A DNA stretch of 64,000 nt from assembly GCF_014397115.1 (NCBI RefSeq), contig NZ_CP060720.1:2062001-2126000 (forward strand), in the 5' to 3' direction. The position numbers and the translations under genes were made by a program. The notes under the pieces were generated by a model, which worked only from the letters and a program-made list of their open reading frames with translations, was not told where the DNA came from and did no database searches. Positions 41,358-49,737 of the stretch are shown one piece after another; the first letter of the stretch is position 1, and each line of letters begins with the position of its first letter. The stretch is from Vagococcus carniphilus (GTDB taxonomy: Bacteria; Bacillota; Bacilli; Lactobacillales; Vagococcaceae).

Positions 41358-42226
41358 CCCATATTCGCCTCTCTTTTCTCTAAAATTCTAAGTTGAACAA
41401 TAGAAATAATCACTACTACTAAGAATAAGACGACTGAGTTAGCTGATTGATAAGCAAATTGTCCTCCCGTAAATCCTTTTTTATAAATTAAAAGAGAAAT
41501 AGATGTCGTTGATGTACCTGGTCCTCCACCTGTCATAGCAACAATTTGATCAAATGCCATTAAAAAACCTTTTGCTGATAACACCATATTAATCGTGAAA
41601 AATGGAGCTAAAAGAGGGAAAGTTATCTTTCTGAATAAAGTAAAACCACTAGCTCCATCTAAATCAGCTGCCTCGTAAATATCTTGATCCACTGTCTGCA
41701 AACCAGATAAATAAATCAATGTTGTAAATGCTAAAGATTGCCAGACCGTTACAAAAACAATTCCCATCCAAGCGTTTTCTGTCCCTAAAATATTAACACT
41801 TAATGCTTCAATGCCTGCACCTATTCCAAATTCTGGAACTAAATGAGCAAATACAAAGTTAAAAATAAAACCAATAATCAATGTTCCTAACATATAAGGC
41901 AAGAAATAAACGGCCTTTAGAAACTTTTGAAACTTAATTTTTGCATTAAGACCAATTGCTAGAAACAAACCAATTATATTAACAAGTACCGTAGAAATAA
42001 TAGCGAATTTAAATGTAAATAAATAACTATTTAAAATATCCTTATCTTGAAACATATGTAAATAATTTCTTAATCCAACAAACTCCCAGTCTCCATAACC
42101 TCTCCAATTGGTAAAACTATAAAAAATACCTTGTAAAAAAGGAATTGTATGGAAAATAAAGAACAAAATAGCAACTGGTATTACCATGCAGTAAAAGGCT
42201 GGATGGATCTTTTTAGATTTTCTCAT
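41354..42226 (-). CDS. Sugar ABC importer permease (MalF/MsmF type)
   Basis: 290 aa, six predicted membrane spans. Coupling loop IYEAADLDGASGFTLFRKIT, and the conserved MTGGGPGTSTTSI stretch. It begins 11 bp after the binding-protein gene and overlaps the second permease by 4 bp, so the operon is tightly coupled. Confidence 0.92.
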
Positions 42227-42237
42227 CGCGACTCCCC

Positions 42238-43491
42238 CTAATCGATGTTTGCAGCATCATATGCTTCATCCATTTTCTTTAGTGTGTTTTTAATATTTTT
42301 ATCTGTTTGATTTTTGCCTTTAGCTTCTTCTAAAGCAAACTCTGATAGTAAAGGCGGTAAATCATATCCATTAGGTAAAAAGTGATCGATAAAATCGTTA
42401 ACTTTACCCGCTTCAATCATTGGACTAATGCCACTTAAAGTAGGATCAGTTTGTTTGATTCCCTTTTGTGCTGAAAAAGCAAATTGTTGATCAACATAAC
42501 GTTGAGCCTGTTCTTTTTCTAGTAAAAACTCAATAAAATCTTTAGCTTCTTTTTGATTTTTGGTATCTTTACCAATCATTAACATCACATCCACACCACT
42601 AGTTACCTTGTTTTTAGCAACATCGTTACTAGCTGGTAACGCAAAAATATTAACTTTCATTTCTGGATTAGCTTTTTGAACTTCAGGAATTGCCCATGTT
42701 CCATTAATTAACATAGCAGCTTTGCCTTTAGCAAACGCCTGAGTTCCATCTGCATACCCAGTTCCCATCGCATCCTTTTGAGTATAGGTCATCACTTCAG
42801 ATAATTTCTCTAAAGGCTCAACCCAGCCCTTACTTAGAGTTGCTTTATTCTCTTTTCTTTTTTCCATTAAACTTTCATCAGCTAAAATACCTGATAATGG
42901 ATTAAAGACTGACGACAATGTCCAAGCATCTTTATAAGTTGCTTCAATAGGTGTTATATCTTTAGACTCGAAAAATTGACATATTTTAATAAACTCATCC
43001 CATGTTTTAGGTGTTTCTATTTGGTATTTTTCAAATAGTTCTTTGTTATAAATGACACCTGAAGCATTAGTTGCATAGGGTACGCCATATAATTTAGTTT
43101 TATCTTTTTGTAAATCTTGAGTAATTTCTTTGTAGGCAGGAACGATATTATCAACAAATTTTTCCTTAGATAAATCTTCAAGCATTCCCACATTAGCCAG
43201 CTCTGTATATGTGATATCTCCCCCATAGGAAATAATATTAGGAATATCATTTTTGACTAGCCTTGTTCTAAGAACCGTTCCAGCATCTGGTGGTGAACTA
43301 AGAACAATATCAATATCGGGATTTTTTTCTTCGTACTCATCAATAAAAGTTTGCATAATTTGTTGATTTTCTGACTTATTATTAAATACTTCAAGAGTAA
43401 CCTTTGAAGTATTTTCTTTTGAGCTACATCCCATCAATGAAAATAAACCAATACCTAAAACTACTTTAAGTAACTTTTTTCTCGTTTTCAT
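42238..43491 (-). CDS. Sugar-binding lipoprotein of the ABC importer
   Basis: 417-aa family 1 extracellular solute-binding lipoprotein. MKTRKKLLKVVLGIGLFSLMGCSS is a signal peptide with lipobox LMGC, so it is anchored outside the membrane. The mature part has the usual two-lobed fold markers (VPYATNASGVIYNKELFEKY, MLINGTWAIPEVQ). ATG at 43491 is set by AAGGGG 7 nt upstream; a longer reading to 43614 would run through the promoter and operators and is rejected. First gene of the isomalto-oligosaccharide operon. Confidence 0.93.
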   Translation of the reverse strand: MKTRKKLLKVVLGIGLFSLMGCSSKENTSKVTLEVFNNKSENQQIMQTFIDEYEEKNPDIDIVLSSPPDAGTVLRTRLVKNDIPNIISYGGDITYTELANVGMLEDLSKEKFVDNIVPAYKEITQDLQKDKTKLYGVPYATNASGVIYNKELFEKYQIETPKTWDEFIKICQFFESKDITPIEATYKDAWTLSSVFNPLSGILADESLMEKRKENKATLSKGWVEPLEKLSEVMTYTQKDAMGTGYADGTQAFAKGKAAMLINGTWAIPEVQKANPEMKVNIFALPASNDVAKNKVTSGVDVMLMIGKDTKNQKEAKDFIEFLLEKEQAQRYVDQQFAFSAQKGIKQTDPTLSGISPMIEAGKVNDFIDHFLPNGYDLPPLLSEFALEEAKGKNQTDKNIKNTLKKMDEAYDAANID

Positions 43492-43506
43492 TTGTTTTCC
43501 CCTTTC

Positions 43507-43524
43507 AGGTGTTTCGCAACACCT
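43507..43524. promoter_or_regulatory. LacI-family operator 1
   Basis: AGGTGTTTCGCAACACCT, an 18-bp near-perfect palindrome with the central CG typical of LacI-family sites, between the transcription start and the ribosome binding site. Confidence 0.8.
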
Positions 43525-43539
43525 AAAGATAAAAAATAT

Positions 43540-43557
43540 AAGTGTTCCGCAACACCT
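43540..43557. promoter_or_regulatory. LacI-family operator 2
   Basis: AAGTGTTCCGCAACACCT, a close copy of operator 1 centred 33 bp away (about three turns), covering the expected transcription start. Confidence 0.8.
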
Positions 43558-43563
43558 GCATAA

Positions 43564-43592
43564 AATATAGCATCCTTTTTTTTGAGAGTCAA
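43564..43592 (-). promoter_or_regulatory. Promoter of the importer-dexB operon
   Basis: On the minus strand TTGACT (43587-43592), 17 bp, TATATT (43564-43569). Confidence 0.8.
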
Positions 43593-43599
43593 GATAAAA

Positions 43600-43614
43600 G
43601 TGAAACGTTTTCAC
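43600..43614. promoter_or_regulatory. cre (CcpA) site upstream of the importer operon
   Basis: GTGAAACGTTTTCAC contains TGAAACGTTTTCA, a strong cre match, within a longer near-palindrome, just 8 bp upstream of the -35 and touching the end of the LacI gene. Confidence 0.7.
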
Positions 43615-43616
43615 TT

Positions 43617-44642
43617 TTATCTTAACGTCTTAACTGACTCTCCCTCAACTAAATTAGTCTTTACTTCCACTTTTTCAATGATATTGTTTTTAGAGTCAAT
43701 TCCTTTTAAAAGAAGGTAAATAATTTGTTCTGCTTTTTCAGAGACATCTTGATGCATACTCGTAATCTGAGGAGTTGCATATTTAGAGTACGGTGTCCCA
43801 TCAAAACTAACAATCGAAATATCTCTAGGAACAAGTATGCCTTTTTTATAAAATTCAGAAACAATCTGGACAGCTAATAAGTCTGAAGAACAAAACAAGG
43901 CTGTAAATTCTTTAATAGAGGGTTCTAATATTTCAGAAACAAAATTTTTGTAATTCTTGTAGGTTGGCGAAATAGCAATAAAATTAGCCTTTAATCCTAC
44001 TTCCTTCATTGCCTGTCTCACACCTTCAGAACGCTCAAAATCTACCCCTCTCCATGTATCAGATGACGTTCCTTTTGCTGTAAAGGCAATTCTTTCATGT
44101 CCTTTTTGAAGTAAATATTTAGTCATTTGGTAAGCACCATTTCTATCATCAATACCTACATTCAAAAATGGTGTTTGCTTGTCAGTTGCATATGAATCTA
44201 AGAAAACAATTGGAACAGAAATCCTTTCTTGCCATTTTAAAATATCATTTGAAGAAGTACCCGAAACAATTAATCCTTCTAAGTTCCACATATCAACTAA
44301 TTTAGCACCTTCATCAAAATTTGACACGCGATGAAACATCATAAAATAACCTGCTTTTTTTATTTTGGATTCTAGAGCTTGGATCAATTCACCGTGATAC
44401 GGATTATCAAAAAAGTCTTCAGTAACAGCCTCAGTATCCTGAATAATCATACCAATAATACGAGAACCGTGATTCGCTAAAAGCCTTGCTCCCATATTAG
44501 CAGCGTAATTTAATTCTTCTAGAGCGTTTTTTACTTTTAATTTGGTTTCAGGTGATACTTTATTATCTCGACCATGAATCACATTAGATACAGTAGTTGG
44601 ACTCACTCCTGTATGCTTTGCAATGTCTTTGATTGTTGCCAT
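43617..44642 (-). CDS. LacI-family regulator of the importer-dexB operon
   Basis: 341 aa. The N-terminal helix-turn-helix is ATIKDIAKHTGVSPTTVSNV, with hinge helix LEELNYAANMGARLL, followed by the two-lobed sugar-sensing domain (IGMIIQDTE, VPIVFLDSYA, FDGTPYSKYATPQITSMHQD). It ends about 125 bp before the first importer gene on the same strand. The two 18-bp palindromes in between are its likely targets. AGGGGAG lies 4 nt before the ATG. Confidence 0.93.
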   Translation of the reverse strand: MATIKDIAKHTGVSPTTVSNVIHGRDNKVSPETKLKVKNALEELNYAANMGARLLANHGSRIIGMIIQDTEAVTEDFFDNPYHGELIQALESKIKKAGYFMMFHRVSNFDEGAKLVDMWNLEGLIVSGTSSNDILKWQERISVPIVFLDSYATDKQTPFLNVGIDDRNGAYQMTKYLLQKGHERIAFTAKGTSSDTWRGVDFERSEGVRQAMKEVGLKANFIAISPTYKNYKNFVSEILEPSIKEFTALFCSSDLLAVQIVSEFYKKGILVPRDISIVSFDGTPYSKYATPQITSMHQDVSEKAEQIIYLLLKGIDSKNNIIEKVEVKTNLVEGESVKTLR

Positions 44643-44720
44643 TTTCTCCCCTCCTTTGTCTTAACTTTTAATCGTAGTTTAGCAGTTTTAATACTGGATT
44701 ACAATTTTTGATAAATACCT

Positions 44721-44749
44721 TTGTTATCTAGTCTTTAACACTTTATAAT
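44721..44749 (+). promoter_or_regulatory. Promoter of the TetR-family gene
   Basis: TTGTTA (44721-44726), 17 bp, TATAAT (44744-44749). Confidence 0.7.
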
Positions 44750-44778
44750 GGAGTAGAGAATTAACAAGGAGAGTTTGT

Positions 44779-45327
44779 ATGAACCTAACAAAAAAAGCAT
44801 TATCCCAAGCTTTAAAAACATTAATGGGACAAATCCCTTTTGAAAAGATAACTATTAATGACGTAACAAATGAAGCAGGTGTTTCTAGAAATACTTTTTA
44901 CTATCATTTTTCTGATATTAACGATCTACTCAGCTGGACTTTTGATAACGAAATTGTTAACGGACTTGAATCATACGAAGACCTAGAAACATGGAAAGAT
45001 GGTCTTCTAAGTGTACTTAACTATACCGAAGAAAATCGAAAATTTTGTTTAAATACGTTTCATTCTATTAATCGTGATCAACTAGAAATCTTTCTATATG
45101 ACATCACTTATGGCATGTTAATTTCTATTATGGATCAATCTTATGATGAAAAGATTTTAAAAAAAGAACTGAAATTGCAAATTGCCGATTTTTATGGTCG
45201 TGGGATTGTGGCTCAAGTTATTCACTGGCTAACTACTCGTTTAAAAGAACCAAAAGATGATTTAATTACTCGTATCGAAGCTGTTACTAAAGGAACTATT
45301 GAGTTAATTGTCCAAAATCAGGACTAA
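44779..45327 (+). CDS. TetR/AcrR-family regulator (DhaS-like)
   Basis: 182 aa. The N-terminal helix-turn-helix reads ITINDVTNEAGVSRNTFYYH, and the all-helical C-terminal ligand domain resembles the DhaS-like group of Lactobacillales. AAGGAGAG precedes the ATG. The following membrane-protein gene is probably its target, since inverted half-sites lie between them and on that gene's -35. The ligand is unknown. Confidence 0.88.
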   Translation: MNLTKKALSQALKTLMGQIPFEKITINDVTNEAGVSRNTFYYHFSDINDLLSWTFDNEIVNGLESYEDLETWKDGLLSVLNYTEENRKFCLNTFHSINRDQLEIFLYDITYGMLISIMDQSYDEKILKKELKLQIADFYGRGIVAQVIHWLTTRLKEPKDDLITRIEAVTKGTIELIVQNQD

Positions 45328-45369
45328 ATTTTGGACAATTGGGATCTTCTGCCCAAAATTTGGACAAAT
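45307..45369. promoter_or_regulatory. Repeated TGTCCAAA half-sites, candidate TetR operators
   Basis: ATTGTCCAAAAT (45307-45318) and its exact inverse ATTTTGGACAAT (45328-45339), then a third half-site AATTTGGACAAAT (45358-45370) within the near-palindrome CCAAAATTTGG (45353-45363). The array has no T run after it, so it is not a terminator. The third site overlaps the -35 of the next gene. Confidence 0.6.
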
Positions 45370-45388
45370 ATTTTATTTTGTTTATTTT
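45360..45388 (+). promoter_or_regulatory. Promoter of the DUF5692-like gene
   Basis: TTGGAC (45360-45365), 17 bp, TATTTT (45383-45388). Overlaps a half-site. Confidence 0.5.
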
Positions 45389-45452
45389 AATTCTTTCTAA
45401 AATTCGTATGATGAACATGTAACATTTATATAAATTTTAGGGGGAATTAATT

Positions 45453-46367
45453 ATGTTTTTCTTTGAAAGCATGCCTTGGTATTCAGTTGCCATGTGGTTT
45501 GTCGTTGTCGGTGGTTTAATGTTGATGAACGAACTTGCTAGATCAAACAAATGGGTTGCACTTATTTTATTTACTGCATTACCACTATTTTTAACTATTT
45601 TTGTTTGGCCAACAACAGCAGGTGCAGGTAGTAGTACAGGAACTTGGTTCCACTGGGTTAAAGTTTACTCAGCTCTTGCCGGTTGTTTAGGATTCTTAGC
45701 ATTAAGATTTATCAAAGGTGCTCAAGACAAAAAATGGATGATGGCTTTTCCAGCATTTATTTTAGCTCTTAACATCATGGAAGCTGTTATCCGTGATTTC
45801 CAAGTTTATTCTTTACACGGAATGGTAGACGGCGTATTCATGAACGGTGGCGTATGGAACATCATGAACGGTGTTGCTGGTATTTTAAATATCTTAACTA
45901 TTTCTGGTTGGTTCGGTATTCAAATTAGTAAAGACAAACAAAAAGATATGGTTTGGGCCGATCAAATGTGGTTCTGGATTATTGCTTATGATGTTTGGAA
46001 CTTTGCTTATGTTTACAACTGTGTATCTGACCACTCATTCTATGCAGGTCTTGGTTTATTAATGTCATGTACTATCCCAGCATTCTTTATCAAAAAAGGA
46101 GCTTGGTTACAACATCGTGCTCAAACATTAGCATTTTGGATGATGTTTACAATGACATTCCCAGCATTCGTTGGAGAATCTAAATTTGCTGTTCAAAGCT
46201 CTCATAGTAGTACAGCATTATTCGTTTTAAGTTTCCTTGCGTTAGCTATTAACGTGGCAGTATTTGTTTACCACATCTACCGCATCAAAACTCAAAAGAA
46301 AAATGTTCTTAAAGACGAAGTTTACGCTGGTCTTAAATCATTTGAAGAAGTTAAACAAAACAATTAA
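45453..46367 (+). CDS. DUF5692-like integral membrane protein
   Basis: 304 aa with about eight hydrophobic segments spread over residues 8-285 and a charged cytosolic tail (KTQKKNVLKDEVYAG). Rich in Trp and Phe. Conserved-looking polar patches inside the membrane region (GGVWNIMNGVAGIL, AYDVWNFAYVYNCVSDHSF) suggest a ligand or transport site. Probably the DUF5692 family, function unknown. GGGGG precedes the ATG. It follows a TetR gene and is likely induced by that regulator's ligand. Confidence 0.75.
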   Translation: MFFFESMPWYSVAMWFVVVGGLMLMNELARSNKWVALILFTALPLFLTIFVWPTTAGAGSSTGTWFHWVKVYSALAGCLGFLALRFIKGAQDKKWMMAFPAFILALNIMEAVIRDFQVYSLHGMVDGVFMNGGVWNIMNGVAGILNILTISGWFGIQISKDKQKDMVWADQMWFWIIAYDVWNFAYVYNCVSDHSFYAGLGLLMSCTIPAFFIKKGAWLQHRAQTLAFWMMFTMTFPAFVGESKFAVQSSHSSTALFVLSFLALAINVAVFVYHIYRIKTQKKNVLKDEVYAGLKSFEEVKQNN

Positions 46368-46372
46368 TACTA

Positions 46373-46412
46373 AAAACGAGATTGTGATATCAAAAATCAC
46401 AATCTCGTTTTT
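46373..46412. terminator. Terminator after the DUF5692-like gene
   Basis: AAACGAGATTGTGAT pairs with ATCACAATCTCGTTT, flanked by A and T runs. Also serves the convergent cupin gene. Confidence 0.88.
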
Positions 46413-46897
46413 TATATTTTTTCCAATGTTAATTTATCAATAATCATTTCATGTTCTGGGAATTTCTCTAAAAGTTCTTTTTTAGTAAATAATTTAAAAT
46501 CAGTGAAATCAAATCCCGGTATAACAGCACAACTAACTAAGGCATAATCTTTATCAACTGTTGAACCAAAAATAGTTCCTTTTGGGACAGTATAATGAAG
46601 TCTTTCTCCTTTAGAAATATCTTTACCTATTTTAATTTGTTCATAGTGCCCATCTTCAAAAATGCAATGAACAGTTAACGGTTCACCATCATGATAGTAC
46701 CAGATCTCATCCACGGTCAATTGATGAAAGTGAGAAGGACTTTCTGTTGTTAATAGAAAATAAATACTCGTATATAATTTTCTTTCCTGATTATTTCTAA
46801 CAACTGTTTCTTCTGATTCTTCTGTTCTTAGGTAATAGCCACCTTCAGGATGTTTTTCTAATTGTAACGTATCAATCCATTCTTGTTGTGATTTCAT
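46412..46897 (-). CDS. DUF985 cupin-fold protein
   Basis: 161-aa small beta-barrel protein of the DUF985 (cupin_5) family: LEKHPEGGYYLRTEE at the start, SPSHFHQLTVDEIWYYHDGE with the cupin His/Glu-like residues, and VSCAVIPGFDFTDFKLF. Family members are suspected sugar- or metal-binding enzymes, but the role is not set. AAGGAGAGGG precedes the ATG. Single gene. Confidence 0.87.
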   Translation of the reverse strand: MKSQQEWIDTLQLEKHPEGGYYLRTEESEETVVRNNQERKLYTSIYFLLTTESPSHFHQLTVDEIWYYHDGEPLTVHCIFEDGHYEQIKIGKDISKGERLHYTVPKGTIFGSTVDKDYALVSCAVIPGFDFTDFKLFTKKELLEKFPEHEMIIDKLTLEKI

Positions 46898-47052
46898 TTA
46901 ACCCTCTCCTTCTTTTCTTAAGTATACAAAAGAATAATGAGAATTCAAACAACTTTTTGTCTTTCTCTTGAAATACTATATGATGTATATTATTATACTT
47001 TATGTACTTATTAACACTATATATAGTTAAGGGGTTTAAGGAGGAAATGAGT

Positions 47053-47691
47053 GTGATTGTATTAGCAGGCACGATTGGAGCAGGTAAAACCAGTCTATCA
47101 AAAATGATTGCCAAAGAATTAGGTAGTGATGTATTTTATGAGAGTGTGGAGAATAATGATATTTTGCCACTATTTTATGAGGATCCAGAAAAATACTCTT
47201 TTCTACTACAAATCTATTTTTTAAATAAACGATTCAAAAGTATCAAAGAAGCACTTGCACATGATAATAATGTATTAGATAGATCGATTTATGAAGACTC
47301 CCTTTTATTTCATTTGAATGCTGATTTAGGTCGGGCTTCAAAGCAAGAAGTGGAAGTTTATGACGAACTATTAAAAAATATGATGGAAGAACTACCATAC
47401 GCTTCTCATAAAAAACAGCCAGATTTATTAGTTCACATCAAAGTTTCTTTTGAAACAATGCTAGAAAGAATTGAAAAAAGAAATCGTCCCTTTGAACAAT
47501 TGACTTTTGATCCTGGACTTTATGACTATTATAAAGAGTTAAATAGTCGATATGATCAATGGTTTGCAGATTATGATGAAAGTCCAAAAATTCAAGTTGA
47601 CGGAGATCAATACAATTTTGTAGAAGATGAAAACGCTGCTGAGCAAGTAATTCAAGATGTTTTAAAAGAATTGAATAAAATTAGAGATTAA
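47053..47691 (+). CDS. Deoxynucleoside kinase
   Basis: Salvage kinase that phosphorylates deoxynucleosides (dA/dG or dC). About 212 aa. P-loop VLAGTIGAGKTSLSK, DRS motif in VLDRSIYEDSLLF, and lid region ERIEKRNRPFEQ. Start uncertain: GTG at 47053 is 8 nt from AAGGAGG, while an ATG at 47047 is only 2 nt away; both give (S)VIVLAGTIG. A far-upstream ATG at 47002 precedes the ribosome binding site and is rejected. Confidence 0.9.
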   Translation: MIVLAGTIGAGKTSLSKMIAKELGSDVFYESVENNDILPLFYEDPEKYSFLLQIYFLNKRFKSIKEALAHDNNVLDRSIYEDSLLFHLNADLGRASKQEVEVYDELLKNMMEELPYASHKKQPDLLVHIKVSFETMLERIEKRNRPFEQLTFDPGLYDYYKELNSRYDQWFADYDESPKIQVDGDQYNFVEDENAAEQVIQDVLKELNKIRD

Positions 47692-47695
47692 AAAT

Positions 47696-47742
47696 AAAAA
47701 AACTCGTCAGCTACTTTTCAAGGTAAATGATGGGTTTTTATG
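47696..47742 (+). terminator. Terminator after deoxynucleoside kinase gene
   Basis: Imperfect hairpin AAAACTCGTCA with TGATGGGTTTT (G-U pairs) around an inner TACTTT/AAGGTA, then TTTTATG. Confidence 0.55.
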
Positions 47743-48060
47743 TTATTGATTAATTTGTTCGAATCTAATAACGAGTTCTTCTAGCTTGTCTTCTAAAAAG
47801 ACTACATTATCTTCTTTTCGATAAACGAGCTGCGTTGGTGAGGTTGCCATATCAATCAATTTAACTGGAATAAACGAACCGTCTACCTCCTCAATTGTTA
47901 TCCGAGGATGGACTACCGAAGCCCCACACGCATCAGGTAATAAATAAGCTATTTCTTTTTGTTTGTCATCAAGAGAACGAATACGATAATAACCATCTAC
48001 AAAAAATTGTTTCTCGTTACCAAACAGTATCTCTAACTGTTTTATTCTTTGAATATCCAT
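47743..48060 (-). CDS. Hypothetical protein
   Basis: 105 aa, not recognised. Mixed alpha/beta, no membrane span: N-terminal helix (DIQRIKQLEILF), beta-type centre (FFVDGYYRIRSLDDKQ), C-terminal helix (FLEDKLEELVIRFEQ). ATG at 48060 is chosen with AAGGAG 9 nt upstream; the ATG at 48069 abuts the ribosome binding site. Lies just downstream of the SRP RNA gene on the same strand. Confidence 0.7.
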   Translation of the reverse strand: MDIQRIKQLEILFGNEKQFFVDGYYRIRSLDDKQKEIAYLLPDACGASVVHPRITIEEVDGSFIPVKLIDMATSPTQLVYRKEDNVVFLEDKLEELVIRFEQINQ

Positions 48061-48159
48061 AAACTTCATCTCCTTAAAACGATTATTGATTTAAATTACT
48101 TCCTTTTCTATTTTAGGGTAAAAAAAATAGGCACTAGGCCTTGATATAATTATATTTAT

Positions 48160-48246
48160 TCAGACACATGGCGGCACCTACTTAGTGCTGCTTCCTTCCA
48201 GATCTGACACGCTTCGTAAGCCCACCATTGTCCTAGCCTTGCGGCA
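48160..48246 (-). ncRNA. ffs: SRP RNA, small bacterial type (4.5S)
   Basis: The minus strand contains the universally conserved apical loop of SRP RNA (TCTGGAAGGAAGCAGCAC, 48189-48206), flanked by pairing arms (GTGGGCTTA with TAAGT; GGACAATGG with CCATGTGTC). RNA partner of Ffh in membrane targeting. A -10 TATAAT (48253-48258, minus strand) is 7 nt before the 5' end. The tadA-ffs order is common in Firmicutes. Ends are accurate to a few nt. Confidence 0.93.
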
Positions 48247-48278
48247 AATATCATTATACTTCATAAACAAAAAAAATG

Positions 48279-48779
48279 CTAGCCTTTTTTAGCTTTTTTT
48301 TCTTGTCTAATTTTTTTAAAAAAATTAGTTAAAATACTTCCACATTCTTCTTCTAAAATGCCAGTTTCAACATAGCAAGAATGGTTAAATCTCATATCTT
48401 GTAATAAATTCATTAAACTTCCTGCTGCTCCGCCTTTAGGATCTTTCGCCCCATAAAAAACTTGATCAATTCGTGATAAAAGAATACCACCACTACACAT
48501 AGGACATGGTTCTAGCGTGACAAACAACTGAGCTTTTTCTAATCGCCAACTCTTAACATGCCGATTAGCATCTCGAATAGCAATCATTTCAGCATGAGTC
48601 GTCGCATCTTGAGATGTTTCCCTTACATTATGTCCTCTTCCTATGATTTCTCCATCTAGAACAACTACAGCACCAATAGGCACTTCTCCCATAATTTCTG
48701 CTTTTTTTGCTTCTAATAGAGCTTCTCTCATAAATCCTTCTTTTTCTTCCTGTGTCAATTTGACAGAACGTATTATCAT
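48279..48779 (-). CDS. tadA: tRNA-specific adenosine deaminase
   Basis: Converts wobble A34 to inosine in tRNA-Arg(ACG). 166 aa. Zinc and catalytic motif HAEMIAIRDA (His plus proton-shuttle Glu) and zinc cysteines in TLEPCPMCSGG. The C terminus is Lys-rich. GAGGG lies 6 nt upstream of the ATG. Directly upstream of the SRP RNA gene. Confidence 0.96.
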   Translation of the reverse strand: MIIRSVKLTQEEKEGFMREALLEAKKAEIMGEVPIGAVVVLDGEIIGRGHNVRETSQDATTHAEMIAIRDANRHVKSWRLEKAQLFVTLEPCPMCSGGILLSRIDQVFYGAKDPKGGAAGSLMNLLQDMRFNHSCYVETGILEEECGSILTNFFKKIRQEKKAKKG

Positions 48780-48888
48780 ATTATCCCTCTAATTTAATTA
48801 GTTTTATCTATCTTATCATAAAGAGCTAAGTTTTCCCTCTCTTTATGTTAAAATAATGATACATTCAGCGAAAGGACGGACTCTTCTC

Positions 48889-49737
48889 ATGCAATTAAAA
48901 GAACTACAAGCTATCTATCCTCAAGGAACGATTAGTCACACTCCTTCAGAAGATGATACCCTTTTATCTCTACCTATTAAAAATCAGTGGTTTTTATTAC
49001 CTACAGAAAAACTAACTGAAAATGAGGTGAAACTTTTAACCACTATACTACCAGAACCTAGTATGACAAGTGACTTAAATGATCATCCTTGGTATCAATA
49101 TCTTTTCTTACAAAAACCATTTCCAATAACAGAAACAACTTATCGAGTCATTCAATTAAAAATAAAAAAAGAGTCACCAAACGCTATGGAATGGTTGACT
49201 CATTTATCTAAACTATTTAATCAAGTTGAAGATTTTTTCTTTATTGACGCAACGACTGCTCTCATCATCGAAGAACGTTCAACTATCATTTATCAAAAAT
49301 CAGATTTAGAAGGAATGCTTCTAACTTTAGAATCTGAATTTTTAATTCAAGCCAAAGCATTTATTGGTGCCTTTAATGAAGCTAATCAACAATTTGTTCC
49401 TTATTTTTTTGAAGAACAACAAATTTTCATCGATTATGTTTCAAGGAAAAAAAATATCTTTTCTTTTCAAGATGTTGCTATCGATTACTTAACAAAAGAT
49501 AAAATAACTGACAGTCAAATCATGCAAACTCTTAAAGACGTTTTAAATATTGACGATGAATTAAAAAGAATCATTAAAACCCTTTGGTTAAAACAAGGAA
49601 ATATCACCTCAACTTCAAAAGAGCTATATATTCATCGAAATACTCTACAATATCGTTTAGAGAAATTTTACGAGCGAACTGGTTTTTCTTTAAAGGATAT
49701 GAGTGATTTGACTCTTTGTTATTTATTAATTCATTAG
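48889..49737 (+). CDS. PucR-type helix-turn-helix regulator
   Basis: About 282 aa. The C-terminal ~60 residues are a PucR/CdaR helix-turn-helix (WLKQGNITSTSKELYIHRNT, LQYRLEKFYERTG). The N-terminal ~200 residues are a divergent sensor region without a recognised domain. ATG at 48889 is used (AAAGGACGG upstream); an ATG at 48856 lacks a ribosome binding site. It stands alone, divergent from tadA, and its last 4 bp overlap the convergent protease gene, so its targets are not evident. Confidence 0.82.
   Translation: MQLKELQAIYPQGTISHTPSEDDTLLSLPIKNQWFLLPTEKLTENEVKLLTTILPEPSMTSDLNDHPWYQYLFLQKPFPITETTYRVIQLKIKKESPNAMEWLTHLSKLFNQVEDFFFIDATTALIIEERSTIIYQKSDLEGMLLTLESEFLIQAKAFIGAFNEANQQFVPYFFEEQQIFIDYVSRKKNIFSFQDVAIDYLTKDKITDSQIMQTLKDVLNIDDELKRIIKTLWLKQGNITSTSKELYIHRNTLQYRLEKFYERTGFSLKDMSDLTLCYLLIH

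Noticed and set aside
43492-43614. N-terminal extension of the sugar-binding lipoprotein
   Set aside because: It would translate the promoter and operators and place 41 residues before an excellent signal peptide; AAGGGG fixes the start at 43491.
45307-45339. Terminator for the TetR-family gene
   Set aside because: The inverted repeat has no T run after it and part of it is coding; repeated half-sites and overlap with a -35 favour an operator.
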